The notes under the pieces: generated by a model
Databases searched by the model: none
The model's input: the letters and a program-made list of their open reading frames with translations, nothing else
Told to the model about the DNA's origin: nothing
Shown: piece by piece, positions 9,508 to 18,130 of the stretch
Layout: each line of letters starts with the position of its first letter
Numbering within the stretch: position 1 is the first letter of the stretch
Assembly (NCBI RefSeq): GCF_000407145.1
Contig: NZ_KE136475.1
Coordinates: forward strand, 1-64,000
Source: Enterococcus caccae ATCC BAA-1240
GTDB lineage: Bacteria > Bacillota > Bacilli > Lactobacillales > Enterococcaceae
Reading direction: 5' to 3'
Length of the DNA: 64,000 bases
Translations under genes and position numbers: made by a program

Positions 9508-9930
9508 TTAATAAATCAGACTGCCATCTTCACTCCCATCAGAAGCTTCAACAGTGATGAATAAATTATGGGGTAAGCAGGCAATAGGTGTTTCTCCTGC
9601 TTTAGATATCCAGCCTCGTTGTACGCAAATTTGATCTCCGCAGTTTGTTTCAACCATGCGAATTCTATCACCGCTGACTTCAATCAAGTTATAATCACCA
9701 TCAGCTGCTTCGTATTTATAGGTATAAGTGGGACCGTCTTCTTTTAGATCAAAAACTTTAATCACTTCGCCGTCCACTTTTAGTACTGCTTGTTTGGTAG
9801 CATCATCTTGAGCTGTGTTTTGGATGCCAAAAACAACAAGAGGCAAGAAAGAACTGATTGTTAAAAGTAAAATAATAACAATATCCCAAGGACGTAAGTA
9901 ACTTTTTTGAATAAATTCTTTAAAATTCAC
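9508..9930 (-). CDS. eetA: EetA, membrane-anchored NusG domain II protein
   Basis: The 140-residue product has one N-terminal membrane helix (IVIILLLTISSFLPLVVFGI) and an extracellular NusG-II-like domain with a paired cysteine region (TNCGDQICVQRGW then IACLPHNL). EetA is a required membrane component of flavin-based EET. The GTG at 9930 is chosen because GGGAGAGGA sits a proper distance upstream; the longer frame to 10002 lacks such a site. It heads an eetA-eetB-dmkB unit transcribed leftward. Confidence 0.87.
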   Translation of the reverse strand: MNFKEFIQKSYLRPWDIVIILLLTISSFLPLVVFGIQNTAQDDATKQAVLKVDGEVIKVFDLKEDGPTYTYKYEAADGDYNLIEVSGDRIRMVETNCGDQICVQRGWISKAGETPIACLPHNLFITVEASDGSEDGSLIY

Positions 9931-9982
9931 TTCTTTCCTCTCCCTTATAGTTTTTATTTTCTTATATTCTATCATAATGAGA

Positions 9983-10012
9983 AAAGAAAGTTCTAGGAGC
10001 AAACCTAGAACT
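9983..10012 (-). terminator. Terminator after ndh2
   Basis: AGTTCTAGG and CCTAGAACT form a 9-bp stem around a six-base loop. Read on the minus strand it is followed by a pyrimidine run (CTTTCTTTTC). It separates ndh2 from eetA. Confidence 0.75.
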
Positions 10013-10039
10013 CTCTTAGATTTTTACTATAAAAAGTAA

Positions 10040-11947
10040 TTATTTACTGCTGTATCTGGACTTAGGTGTTCCGTACCACCATTTGCCTAGTGTACGTTGT
10101 AACCAAGGGATAACCCAACGGTCTAAACCAAGCGCGCGTCCAGAACCATTCATTAAAGCAAAGGCTACAAAGATAAACCAAATGTTTACCCAATAGAACA
10201 TACCTGAAAGACAGAATGCAATGGTTAAACCAATTGTTGCAGCACTACTTAACCAAGTGAATAATCCAGCAATCAATGCTAAAGCGATCAAGACCTCAAC
10301 AATCGTCATGAATTTTTGCATGAATAAAGCAACTTCTTGGTTTGGCATCATGAATTTCATCACACTTTCAAACCATTTAGGCATGTGATCGAATACTTGC
10401 ATTGGTTCTTCTCCATATGCATAGCTCAAACCAAATTGAGCAGCTTTCGCTGTTGTTTCAGTTGCCTCAGCACCACCACCTGCTGCAGATGCACCAGTCG
10501 TTACTTGTTCTTGTAACCAAGGGAATGGGAACGCAACTTTATCCGTAAACCATGAACCATCACCAAACCAAGTACTTGGTTTTAAGTAATCGCCAGTTCC
10601 GACAATTTTCTTCATAGATTCAACTAGCCAAACCATACCATAGAATACACGTAATGGAACACTCCATAAAACATTACCATAACGAGAAGAATGTCCGCGT
10701 GTTACGTTGCGGTCGTCTTTAATATGGAAGAATTCGTGCATAATATATTGGAACATGTAATAACCAGAACGGATATCAAAGAAATATTTCAAGTTAACGA
10801 TGTGTTTCATGATAATTGCTAAGAAACCGCTAAGGTGAATTTTATCAAATAAGTTTGCCACACCCCATTTAGAGCCGACAGAAACCATGAATCCTTGATA
10901 ATTTCCTTTGAATTTGTGTTTTTCGCCACCTTTGATGTCAGCTACGATATTAGCAGCGGCTGTGTGACCAGTTTGTTCAGCAGCTTGAACGATTTGTGGA
11001 GTTGGTGTTTCAGGAAATTCTTCGTAATACACCAAGTCACCAACGATATAAATATTTTTGTCTTCATATCCTTTGGCTTGCATAAATTCGTTTGCAATCA
11101 AACGATTTCCACGAGCTGATTCTAAACCGAAGTCCGCAGCATCAGAAGTTGCTTTAACACCAGCAGTCCAGATCAATGTATGTGTTGGAACTGTCGAACC
11201 ATCTTTTAATTTGATGTGATCTGCAGCGACTTCAACGATTGGTGCATTAAGCAACAATTTCACATTTTTCTTCTCTAAGTAACGTTCAGCTTTTGCTGCA
11301 TCATTACGAGAAAGCATGTTTAAGATTGTCGGCATTGCTTCAACGACCATCAATGTAAATTCATTAGGATCAAGTTTAAATTCTTTTGCAAGACGATCTT
11401 TCCAGTCGATTAGTTCGCCGACCATTTCGATACCAGTAAATCCTGAACCACAGACAACAAATGTAAGCATTGCTTTACGAACTTCTGGATCTGGTTCGAT
11501 TGCTGCTTTTTCAACTGTTTCCAAGATATGTTCACGAATTTTCAAAGAGTTTTCAAAAGACCATAGCGTAAATCCATGTTCTTTAACTCCAGGAGTACCA
11601 AAGTCATTTGGCTCGCCACCCATACCGATGATCAATTGGTCAAATTCATAAGAACCTAACTTCGTTTGAACGACTTTTTTGTCTTTATCGATACCAGTTA
11701 CAGTGTCTGTTACAAGAGTAACGTTCTTTTTACGTGAGAATAAACGTTGCAAGTCGTATTGGATCGCAGAAGGTTCAACACGTCCTCCAGCTACTTCGTG
11801 CAGCTCAGTCATCATGGTGTGGTAAGAATGACGATCAATTAAAGTAATTTCAACGTCAGAATCTTTTTTCAATTTTTTTGCTAAAAATTTAGTAGCTGAA
11901 ACTCCAGCATAACCAGCTCCCACAACGACAATTTTTTGCTTTGTCAT
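10040..11947 (-). CDS. ndh2: Type II NADH:quinone oxidoreductase Ndh2 of the EET pathway
   Basis: The 635-residue flavoprotein is longer than respiratory NDH-2 (about 400 residues). The first part has the FAD motif VVVGAGYAGVSA, the NADH fold GSGFTGIEMVGEL, TLIWTAGVKA and the second FAD motif IYIVGDL with the AAEQTGHTAAANI helix. The extra C-terminal part (from about 440) has several membrane segments resembling DoxX-like proteins, as in Listeria Ndh2. It reduces the dedicated demethylmenaquinone derivative. AAGGAGCGG precedes the ATG. It is divergent from pplA. Confidence 0.93.
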   Translation of the reverse strand: MTKQKIVVVGAGYAGVSATKFLAKKLKKDSDVEITLIDRHSYHTMMTELHEVAGGRVEPSAIQYDLQRLFSRKKNVTLVTDTVTGIDKDKKVVQTKLGSYEFDQLIIGMGGEPNDFGTPGVKEHGFTLWSFENSLKIREHILETVEKAAIEPDPEVRKAMLTFVVCGSGFTGIEMVGELIDWKDRLAKEFKLDPNEFTLMVVEAMPTILNMLSRNDAAKAERYLEKKNVKLLLNAPIVEVAADHIKLKDGSTVPTHTLIWTAGVKATSDAADFGLESARGNRLIANEFMQAKGYEDKNIYIVGDLVYYEEFPETPTPQIVQAAEQTGHTAAANIVADIKGGEKHKFKGNYQGFMVSVGSKWGVANLFDKIHLSGFLAIIMKHIVNLKYFFDIRSGYYMFQYIMHEFFHIKDDRNVTRGHSSRYGNVLWSVPLRVFYGMVWLVESMKKIVGTGDYLKPSTWFGDGSWFTDKVAFPFPWLQEQVTTGASAAGGGAEATETTAKAAQFGLSYAYGEEPMQVFDHMPKWFESVMKFMMPNQEVALFMQKFMTIVEVLIALALIAGLFTWLSSAATIGLTIAFCLSGMFYWVNIWFIFVAFALMNGSGRALGLDRWVIPWLQRTLGKWWYGTPKSRYSSK

Positions 11948-11983
11948 TGATAATCCGCTCCTTAAAATAAATGAAATAAAAAA

Positions 11984-12037
11984 TGATAATAATTACACAA
12001 TCGAATTCATTATATAGCCATTTTTAGGTTTTGTCTA
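11984..12037 (-). promoter_or_regulatory. ndh2 promoter with a Fur-family-like operator
   Basis: Reading the minus strand, TAGACA (12032-12037) and TATAAT (12009-12014) are 17 bases apart. Just downstream, 11984-11998 reads TGATAATAATTACAC on the plus strand, close to the 7-1-7 Fur-family box TGATAATnATTATCA (first half exact, second half 4-5 of 7). This suggests metal- or peroxide-responsive control, which is inference only. Confidence 0.55.
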
Positions 12038-12126
12038 ATAACAATTCTTAATTATAGGAAATAAATTTTTTTTATTAAAAAGTCGTGAAAAACAGGTAAA
12101 TTTTTGTCTTTCTTTTATAACTTTAA

Positions 12127-12154
12127 TTGACATAATTGTAATTTTCTATAGAAT
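12127..12154 (+). promoter_or_regulatory. pplA promoter
   Basis: TTGACA at 12127-12132 and TAGAAT at 12149-12154 are separated by 16 bases. The start codon lies 60 bases downstream. Confidence 0.7.
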
Positions 12155-12214
12155 GTAAATTATATCACAAACAAAAAATTGTGAATGTTTAAGAAAAGGA
12201 AAAGGTGAACAAAA

Positions 12215-13144
12215 ATGAAAATGAACAAAATTGTAAAGGGCTTCACAGCTATCGCACTTTCATCTCTTTTATTAGCAGCATGCGGATCAGATCAAAAGAA
12301 AGACACAGCAAAATCATCTGACTCAAGTACTGCAACATCAAAAACAGCTGAATCTTCTAAAGCAACAGAAAAAGAAGCTGGTGCAGATTTACAAGATGGT
12401 ACTTATAAATTAGAAGAAAAAAATGAATCTAACGGTTACCGTGCAACATTTGAAATGACTGTTAAAGACGGCAAAATAACTGAATCTAACTATGATAATA
12501 TCAACGCTGATGGCAAATCTAAAAAAGATGACGCTGACTACAACAAAAATATGAAAGACAAATCAGGCGTAGGCCCTGCTGAATACATCAAAGAATTAAA
12601 CGATTCTTTTGTTAAAGCTCAAAGCGCTGATGGTGTAGAAGTAGTAACTGGTGCGACTCACTCAAGTGAATCATTCCAAAACTATGCACAACAATTAGTT
12701 CAAGCAGCTCAAGTTGGTAATACTAAAACAATCGAAATCGACAATGGAGCTGACCTAAAAGACGGTACGTATTCATTGAAAGAAAAAAATAATTCAAACG
12801 GCTACCACACTGAATTTTCAATCGTTGTTAAAGATGGTAAAGTAACTGAATCTAACTACGATAACGTTAATGACGAAGGCAAATCTAAAAAAGATGACGC
12901 TGACTACAACAAAAACATGAAAGACAAATCAGGCGTAGGTCCGGCTGAATACATCAAAACGTTGAACGAAGAATTAGTTAAAGCAATGAACGAAAAAGAC
13001 GGTTCAGCTGCAAACGTAGAAGTAGTAACTGGCGCAACTCACAGTTCTCATTCATTCGTAATCTACGCAGAACAATTAGTGAACGCTGCTGAAAAAGGCG
13101 ATACAAACGAAATCGTTGTAGACAACATTGTAATGAAAAAATAA
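12215..13144 (+). CDS. pplA: PplA, extracellular lipoprotein with two FMN-bind domains
   Basis: The 309-residue surface lipoprotein is the terminal electron carrier of flavin-based EET. The lipobox LLAAC puts the lipidated cysteine at 23. A Ser/Thr/Lys-rich linker (about 28-55) leads to two near-identical FMN-bind repeats, roughly 57-165 and 178-290. Each carries VVTGATHSS, with Thr148 and Thr275 as the expected phosphoester-FMN sites added by FmnB. The DNA of the two repeats is also very similar, showing an internal duplication. It has its own promoter and terminator, divergent from ndh2 and upstream of fmnB. AAGGAAAAGGTG precedes the ATG. Confidence 0.94.
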   Translation: MKMNKIVKGFTAIALSSLLLAACGSDQKKDTAKSSDSSTATSKTAESSKATEKEAGADLQDGTYKLEEKNESNGYRATFEMTVKDGKITESNYDNINADGKSKKDDADYNKNMKDKSGVGPAEYIKELNDSFVKAQSADGVEVVTGATHSSESFQNYAQQLVQAAQVGNTKTIEIDNGADLKDGTYSLKEKNNSNGYHTEFSIVVKDGKVTESNYDNVNDEGKSKKDDADYNKNMKDKSGVGPAEYIKTLNEELVKAMNEKDGSAANVEVVTGATHSSHSFVIYAEQLVNAAEKGDTNEIVVDNIVMKK

Positions 13145-13179
13145 TTTTTTACACAAATGAACTAAAAAGTATATATGTG

Positions 13180-13213
13180 GCAGAATTCAGGTATTACTCT
13201 GAATTCTGCTTTT
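13180..13213 (+). terminator. Terminator of pplA
   Basis: GCAGAATTCAG (13180-13190) and CTGAATTCTGC (13199-13209) form an 11-bp perfect stem, followed by TTTTATTTTT. Confidence 0.92.
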
Positions 13214-13316
13214 ATTTTTATCAAAATACATAAATAGCAGATAGAAAATCCTTCCCATTCACGAAAAAAAGCGCTACTATAAACAAGACAATTTTCTATT
13301 TAGAAAGAGGGATACA

Positions 13317-14390
13317 ATGAAAAACAAAAAATCACTGATCATTTTAATAGCAGCATTATTTTTAGTCATTCTAGCAGGATGCAATTCAAAAACTGAGGAA
13401 TCAAAAATCAACAAAGAACCTTATTCAGATCAACAATCACTTCTAGGGACGTATGTACAAGTAAGAATTTATGACGATGGTAAGGAAGATGTCTTGAAAA
13501 AAGCGTTTGATCGAGTGAAAGAATTAGGCGATAAGATCACTGTAAATGAAAAAGGCTCAGAAATAGATGCAATCAATGAACAAGCTGGCATCAAACCGGT
13601 AAAAGTTTCTGATGATATTTATCCATTATTAAAACGAGCATATGAATATAGTGAAGATTCTTCTGGCGGTTTTGACATGGCGATTGGACCAATCACACAA
13701 TTATGGCATATTGGTTTTGATGATGCTCGTAAACCTTCCCAAGAAGAGATCGATCAAGCATTAAAATTAGTGGATTATCACAAAGTAAAATTAAATGATG
13801 AAGATAAAACGGTCTATCTTGAAGAAAAAGGTATGCAACTGGATTTAGGTGCGATCGCTAAAGGATTTATCACTGATGAAGTCGTTAAAGTGTTAAAAGA
13901 TAATGGCGTGACAACAGCAATCGTTGACTTAGGCGGAAATGTTTATGTACTTGGTCACAGCCCTCGAGGTAAAGATATGGACTGGAATGTTGGCATCCAA
14001 GATCCTAATAAAGCACGCAATACAGTAATTGGAACTATTCAAGAAAGTAACAAAACTTTAGTTACTTCTGGAATCTATGAACGCTTTTTAGAAGTAGATG
14101 GTAAAAACTATCATCACCTATTTGATCCTAAAACAGGCTATCCTTTTGATAATGATATCGCGGGGGTAACTGTCATCACAAATGAATCGATCGATGGTGA
14201 TGGACTTTCAACTGCCGTATTTTCAATGGGCGTCAAAAAAGGCTTGGAGTATGCTGAAGGCTTGAAAGATGTTGATGTGATTTTTGTTACAAAAGAAGAT
14301 GAAGTATTTGTAAGTAAAGATATTGAAAAAGTTTTTGAGTTAGGAAAAGATTCAGGTTATACCATGGGTGATCGTAAAGACTTGAAATAA
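13317..14390 (+). CDS. fmnB: FmnB, ApbE-family FAD:protein FMN transferase (lipoprotein)
   Basis: The 357-residue product moves FMN from FAD to a threonine of the FMN-bind motif in PplA, outside the membrane. It has a lipobox VILAGC with Cys22, the ApbE signatures LGTYVQVRIY and LDLGAIAKGFITDEV, GGNVYVLG, and the C-terminal active-site segment (THH-like HHLFDPKTGYP, then STAVFSMG). Length is normal for the family. AAAGAGGG precedes the ATG. dmkA follows after 11 bases, so they form an operon. Confidence 0.93.
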   Translation: MKNKKSLIILIAALFLVILAGCNSKTEESKINKEPYSDQQSLLGTYVQVRIYDDGKEDVLKKAFDRVKELGDKITVNEKGSEIDAINEQAGIKPVKVSDDIYPLLKRAYEYSEDSSGGFDMAIGPITQLWHIGFDDARKPSQEEIDQALKLVDYHKVKLNDEDKTVYLEEKGMQLDLGAIAKGFITDEVVKVLKDNGVTTAIVDLGGNVYVLGHSPRGKDMDWNVGIQDPNKARNTVIGTIQESNKTLVTSGIYERFLEVDGKNYHHLFDPKTGYPFDNDIAGVTVITNESIDGDGLSTAVFSMGVKKGLEYAEGLKDVDVIFVTKEDEVFVSKDIEKVFELGKDSGYTMGDRKDLK

Positions 14391-14401
14391 GGAGAACGGA
14401 T

Positions 14402-15355
14402 ATGACGTTGAAAGTGTTTTTGCAAGTTGTGGAAATTCAGACAAAATTGGCGAGTCTGGTTCCTTTTGCAGTTGGGGTATTATTTTCTATTGCTTATTTT
14501 CATGAATTTCAAGTAGGCTATACTGTACTGTTTTTCATAGGGATGGTCGTTTTCGATATGGCGACAACAGCGATCAACAATTATATGGATTTTAAGAAAG
14601 CAAAGTCTGAAGTCTATAAATACGAAGAGAATATTATCGGTAGTTCAGAAATTTCTCCAGTCTTAGTGAGAAATATGATCTTTGGAATGGTTACTTTTTC
14701 TGCTTTGATCGGTATTTTTCTAACAATTAAAACTGGTTGGTTATTTTTGGTGATGGGCGGCGTGTGTTGCTTTATTGGTATTTTTTACACGTTTGGTCCA
14801 ATCCCATTGTCGCGGATGCCTTTAGGTGAAGTGTTCAGCGGGTTTACTATGGGGCTGGGGATTTTTGCGATGACGATTTATTTAAATGTTCAAGATAATC
14901 GTCCGTTTTACCTATTTCTTGATTGGAGTCGTGGAACATTTGCCTTGAATGGGAGTTTGTGGGCAGTATTTGCAATTATTTGGGCGTCATTGCCGATGGT
15001 ATTTACGATTGCGAATATTATGTTGGCGAATAATTTGAGAGATTTGGATACAGATATTGAGAATCATCGGTATACGCTGGTTTACTATATTGGCCGAAAA
15101 CAAGGTGTAGTTTTGTTTCAATTACTAATGTTGGCTTGTTATGCTGTTATAGTGATTGGACTACCATTTGGCGTATATCGTTGGCCGATTTTAACAGTAT
15201 TTTTATCACTTCCAGTTGTTTGGAAAAATCTTCAGCTGTTCAAAAAAGAATTGCCACATCCTAAAAGCTTTGGTTATTCGATAAAAAACTTGATGGCATT
15301 TAACGGAAGTTATTTATTAGGTTTACTACTAACAATTATTTCAGAAAAAATATAA
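14402..15355 (+). CDS. dmkA: DmkA, MenA/UbiA-family prenyltransferase of EET
   Basis: The 317-residue membrane protein has about eight or nine helices and two conserved polar motifs. NNYMDFKKAK is the NDxxD-type diphosphate site and NLRDLDTDIENHR the second one. It prenylates 1,4-dihydroxy-2-naphthoate to a demethylmenaquinone reserved for EET, using the chain from the polyprenyl synthase at 7905. The start has AAGGAGAACGG upstream and is coupled to fmnB. A respiratory MenA is possible, but the neighbourhood argues for DmkA. Confidence 0.9.
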   Translation: MTLKVFLQVVEIQTKLASLVPFAVGVLFSIAYFHEFQVGYTVLFFIGMVVFDMATTAINNYMDFKKAKSEVYKYEENIIGSSEISPVLVRNMIFGMVTFSALIGIFLTIKTGWLFLVMGGVCCFIGIFYTFGPIPLSRMPLGEVFSGFTMGLGIFAMTIYLNVQDNRPFYLFLDWSRGTFALNGSLWAVFAIIWASLPMVFTIANIMLANNLRDLDTDIENHRYTLVYYIGRKQGVVLFQLLMLACYAVIVIGLPFGVYRWPILTVFLSLPVVWKNLQLFKKELPHPKSFGYSIKNLMAFNGSYLLGLLLTIISEKI

Positions 15356-15357
15356 AT

Positions 15358-15410
15358 AAAACAGAAGGAAGCAGTAACCAACAACGATTCTGCTTCCTTC
15401 TGTTTTGTTT
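15358..15410 (+). terminator. Terminator of fmnB-dmkA
   Basis: A 17-bp perfect stem has arms at 15358-15374 and 15390-15406 around a 15-base loop, followed by GTTTTTG. Confidence 0.9.
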
Positions 15411-15559
15411 TTGATGAAAAGAAATAGCACAACCAATAAAATACCAGCAATATCAGCAAAAATTGTTGGTATTCTTGATGCATCGGCGAAAGCTTTATCA
15501 GTCAATGTGTAGATGGGTGAGTAGTTACCTATTTGCGGAGAAAATTCACAAAACTGAAA
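15410..15559 (-). pseudogene. Possible relic of a membrane-protein gene
   Basis: Reading leftward from 15559, an open frame without a start codon encodes about 40 protein-like residues, including a convincing membrane helix (FADIAGILLVVLFLFIKN). It runs into the dmkA terminator. I see no start, no ribosome site and no family match. The rest of the stretch 15560-15747 holds only a weak hairpin near 15696-15718 (ACAAAAGT and ACTTTTGT) that could terminate birA. Confidence 0.25.
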
Positions 15560-15747
15560 TTATCTTGGTGAGGAAGCACGAAGTAACATCAGCATCTATT
15601 AAGACGGGACTATTTGAGCTAGTGAATGGCTAAAACTCAGGTACTTCTTGCTTCTTTTCGTGGCTTCCACCGATTATTCACATTTCGGGTGTAAAACAAA
15701 AGTGATTTTTACTTTTGTCCCACACTCATATTGTTCTAATTTGGCTA

Positions 15748-16734
15748 CTAAGTCGCTGGATTTATACTACTTAAGCTGATTTCACCAGAAGAAAGGATCT
15801 TTTCTGAGTTGTCGGGAAGTTGGACAACTAATTCACCATGATCATTGATGGCAACTGCAGTCCCTTCATATTCAATGCCTGATTGAGTAAATGAAACAGT
15901 TTTCCCAAGGACAAAGGATTTTTGGCGATATTCTTCTAAGAAACGTTCTTCAGGTAGCTGATTTAGTATGTTATAAAATTGATTCCAAATTTCTCCAATC
16001 AATTCGTTTCGTGTAATAGTGGGTTCATTTTCTGGAAATAGAGAGGTTGCTTTTCCTCTTAATTCTTTTGGAAATTCCTGTTGTTTTAAAGAAAAATTGA
16101 TTCCCATCCCAATGATGACATTTGAAATTTGTCCTGACTCCACATCGCTCATGGCTTCTGATAGAATACCGCAGACTTTTTTCCCGTTTATATAAATATC
16201 ATTGACCCATTTGATTTCAGTTTGTTCTGAGGTCAAGTTATCCATCGCACGAGCAACTGCTACAGCCATGATCACTGTGTACTGAGCCATTTCTTCGAAG
16301 TTTTGATTAGGTCGTAACAACATGCTCATGTAGATGCCGCTGCCTGCTTTTGAGAAGAAAGGGCGACCAAACCGCCCTTTTGGAGCTTCTTGAGTGTCAG
16401 CAACAATTAAGGTATTATTTGCTTCTCCGTTGATTGCTGCTAATTTAGCATCTTTCATTGTGGATTCTGAGGAATTCAGAACAGTGATCGAAAGTTTCGG
16501 TGTTTCAGGATTCAGCGTTAAATAAATGCCTTCTGCAGATAAAACATCTGATCGGTCATAACAGTAACCTTTATTGCGGCTACTAGAAATATGATGTCCT
16601 TCTTTTTTCAATTCGTTGATTGCTTTCCAGATCGCTGTTCGAGATAAAGAAAGTTGTTGCGCCATTTCTTCTCCTGAAATAAATTCTGGTGCCTGTTTCA
16701 ATAATAATGTTAACACCTGGCTTTTCGTAGACAT
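15748..16734 (-). CDS. birA: BirA, biotin-protein ligase and biotin operon repressor
   Basis: The 328-residue bifunctional protein has an N-terminal winged helix (LTLLLKQAPEFISGEEMAQQLSLSRTAIWKAINELK, about 8-43). The biotin ligase core shows the RFGRPFFS segment equivalent to GRGRxGR, KWVNDIYINGKKVCGIL with the catalytic lysine, and a C-terminal SH3-like domain. It makes biotinyl-AMP, biotinylates acetyl-CoA or pyruvate carboxylase, and as holo-repressor binds biotin operators. AAAGGAGCG precedes the ATG. It is monocistronic. Confidence 0.95.
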   Translation of the reverse strand: MSTKSQVLTLLLKQAPEFISGEEMAQQLSLSRTAIWKAINELKKEGHHISSSRNKGYCYDRSDVLSAEGIYLTLNPETPKLSITVLNSSESTMKDAKLAAINGEANNTLIVADTQEAPKGRFGRPFFSKAGSGIYMSMLLRPNQNFEEMAQYTVIMAVAVARAMDNLTSEQTEIKWVNDIYINGKKVCGILSEAMSDVESGQISNVIIGMGINFSLKQQEFPKELRGKATSLFPENEPTITRNELIGEIWNQFYNILNQLPEERFLEEYRQKSFVLGKTVSFTQSGIEYEGTAVAINDHGELVVQLPDNSEKILSSGEISLSSINPAT

Positions 16735-17024
16735 ATACTTCGCTCCTTTATAGTAGTTTCATTGTATCTGATGGGAGGAAGGCGGGTCAACCACAATACG
16801 GTTGAAAAATGGTGATTCGGGTAAATGTCAGATGCTTGGCATGTTTTAGATTTTTTGTTTGAAGGGTTAAACAGTATAGCATGTCAATTCTTCGCTATTT
16901 GAACCATTATTGGATTTTGAAAGAGTGGGAATAAATGATAGAATTGAGGGAAATGATTTGGGGAATATGACAAAAGTTGGTCCTTATTTCTTTATAAATA
17001 TATATGCAAAAAAGGAGTAAAAAT

Positions 17025-17621
17025 ATGAAAAAATGGATGTTGGTAACATCACTAATGTTGTTATTGTCAGGTTGTGGCAGTACAAATAAGGAAGTTGATG
17101 TAAAAAAAGAAGAAACAAAAGAAACGCTTTCCACAGTTGAAACAATTAAACCGCCTAAGCAAAAAAAAGTTTCATTGAGGGAAGTTGATTTTCAAATAAT
17201 GGAAACGCCTTATAAAATGGATGTTTTAGAAAACTGGGTTGCAGAAAAGCCAGAAGAGCATATGGAACTGGGTATGGGCGATGAGAATAAAGGTGAATAT
17301 ATAGGGGTTTACGCTACGGAAAAAATAGACTTTGAAAGTTTTGATGCTTTTAAACAAAGCTTTATAGAACAAATGATGGTAGATGGAAATCTGCAATTAG
17401 TAGGAGATAAGGTAGAGAAACAACCATGTCAAACGGTACATTATTCAGGAGAAGAAGTATGGGCTGTCACAAAAGATAATGGCATTTTGATAGAAATTCA
17501 CCATTATTTACTAGAAACTGAAACCGCATATGTAGGGATTGATATAATTGCTGTTCCATCATTTTTTGAAAAAAATACAGAGACTGTTGTAGATATTCTT
17601 AATTCCTTTGTTGCGATTTAA
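17025..17621 (+). CDS. Predicted lipoprotein of unknown function
   Basis: The 198-residue product has a short signal peptide and lipobox LLSGC (Cys17), then a Lys/Glu-rich linker and a mixed alpha/beta domain of about 140 residues (from VDFQIMETPYKMDVLENW). I do not recognise the family. It resembles small enterococcal surface lipoproteins with a PsbP/DUF1795-like shape, but that is a guess. The ATG at 17025 has AAAGGAG at 17011-17017; the in-frame ATG at 17004 has no ribosome site. It stands alone. Confidence 0.75.
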   Translation: MKKWMLVTSLMLLLSGCGSTNKEVDVKKEETKETLSTVETIKPPKQKKVSLREVDFQIMETPYKMDVLENWVAEKPEEHMELGMGDENKGEYIGVYATEKIDFESFDAFKQSFIEQMMVDGNLQLVGDKVEKQPCQTVHYSGEEVWAVTKDNGILIEIHHYLLETETAYVGIDIIAVPSFFEKNTETVVDILNSFVAI

Positions 17622-17834
17622 AGAAATTGGAATCACAGGAGAAAGCTATTTTTCTTAAAAGGTGTTGTGTCAATAATGATAGGTTAATCGACTTTGGCTA
17701 TACCATCTACAATACGGCTGAAAGAGGAGGTGAAAATCCTTCTTAGGATGTATGATTTCTTTTTGAAAGCTTGTTATACTTAAATGGTAGGAACGAGAAA
17801 CAATCGTAATGATTTAGAGATGGAGTGGGGAAGA

Positions 17835-18047
17835 ATGGAAAAGCAACAATATGTTTGTGATAAGTGTGGCAATACACATTATGTATCAGATCAGTTTCAA
17901 GCCACAGGTGGAAATTTTTCGAAGATATTTGATATACAAAATAAAAAATTTATCACAGTTAGCTGCACGAGATGTGGATTTACGGAATTGTATCGTGGAC
18001 AAACATCCGATGGCTGGAATGTTTTAGATTTTTTAATGGGTGGATAA
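17835..18047 (+). CDS. Small zinc-ribbon protein (COG3478-like)
   Basis: The 70-residue protein has CDKCG near the start and CTRCG near residue 47, the pattern of a four-cysteine zinc ribbon. FSKIFDIQNKKFITVSCTRCGFTELY is typical of the predicted nucleic-acid-binding Zn-ribbon family related to YpzJ. GGGGAAG lies just upstream of the ATG at 17835; the ATG at 17820 is a weaker option. The stop codon lies inside a 19-bp tandem repeat. Confidence 0.75.
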   Translation: MEKQQYVCDKCGNTHYVSDQFQATGGNFSKIFDIQNKKFITVSCTRCGFTELYRGQTSDGWNVLDFLMGG

Positions 18048-18084
18048 TAATCATTGAGGTGGATAATAATCATTGAGGTGGATA
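18039..18084. repeat. 19-bp tandem repeat, 2.4 copies
   Basis: GGTGGATAATAATCATTGA occurs at 18039-18057 and 18058-18076 exactly and begins a third time at 18077. It overlaps the last codon and stop of the zinc-ribbon gene and ends at the shared terminator. It looks like replication slippage. Confidence 0.9.
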
Positions 18085-18128
18085 AAAAAGGAATCGGATT
18101 GCACGACGCAATCCGATTCCTTTTTTAT
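18082..18128. terminator. Bidirectional terminator, 21-bp perfect stem
   Basis: Arms at 18082-18102 and 18108-18128 are perfect inverted copies around ACGAC. They have an A run on one side and a T run on the other, so they end both the zinc-ribbon gene and the convergent ABC operon. Confidence 0.92.
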
Positions 18129-18130
18129 CT

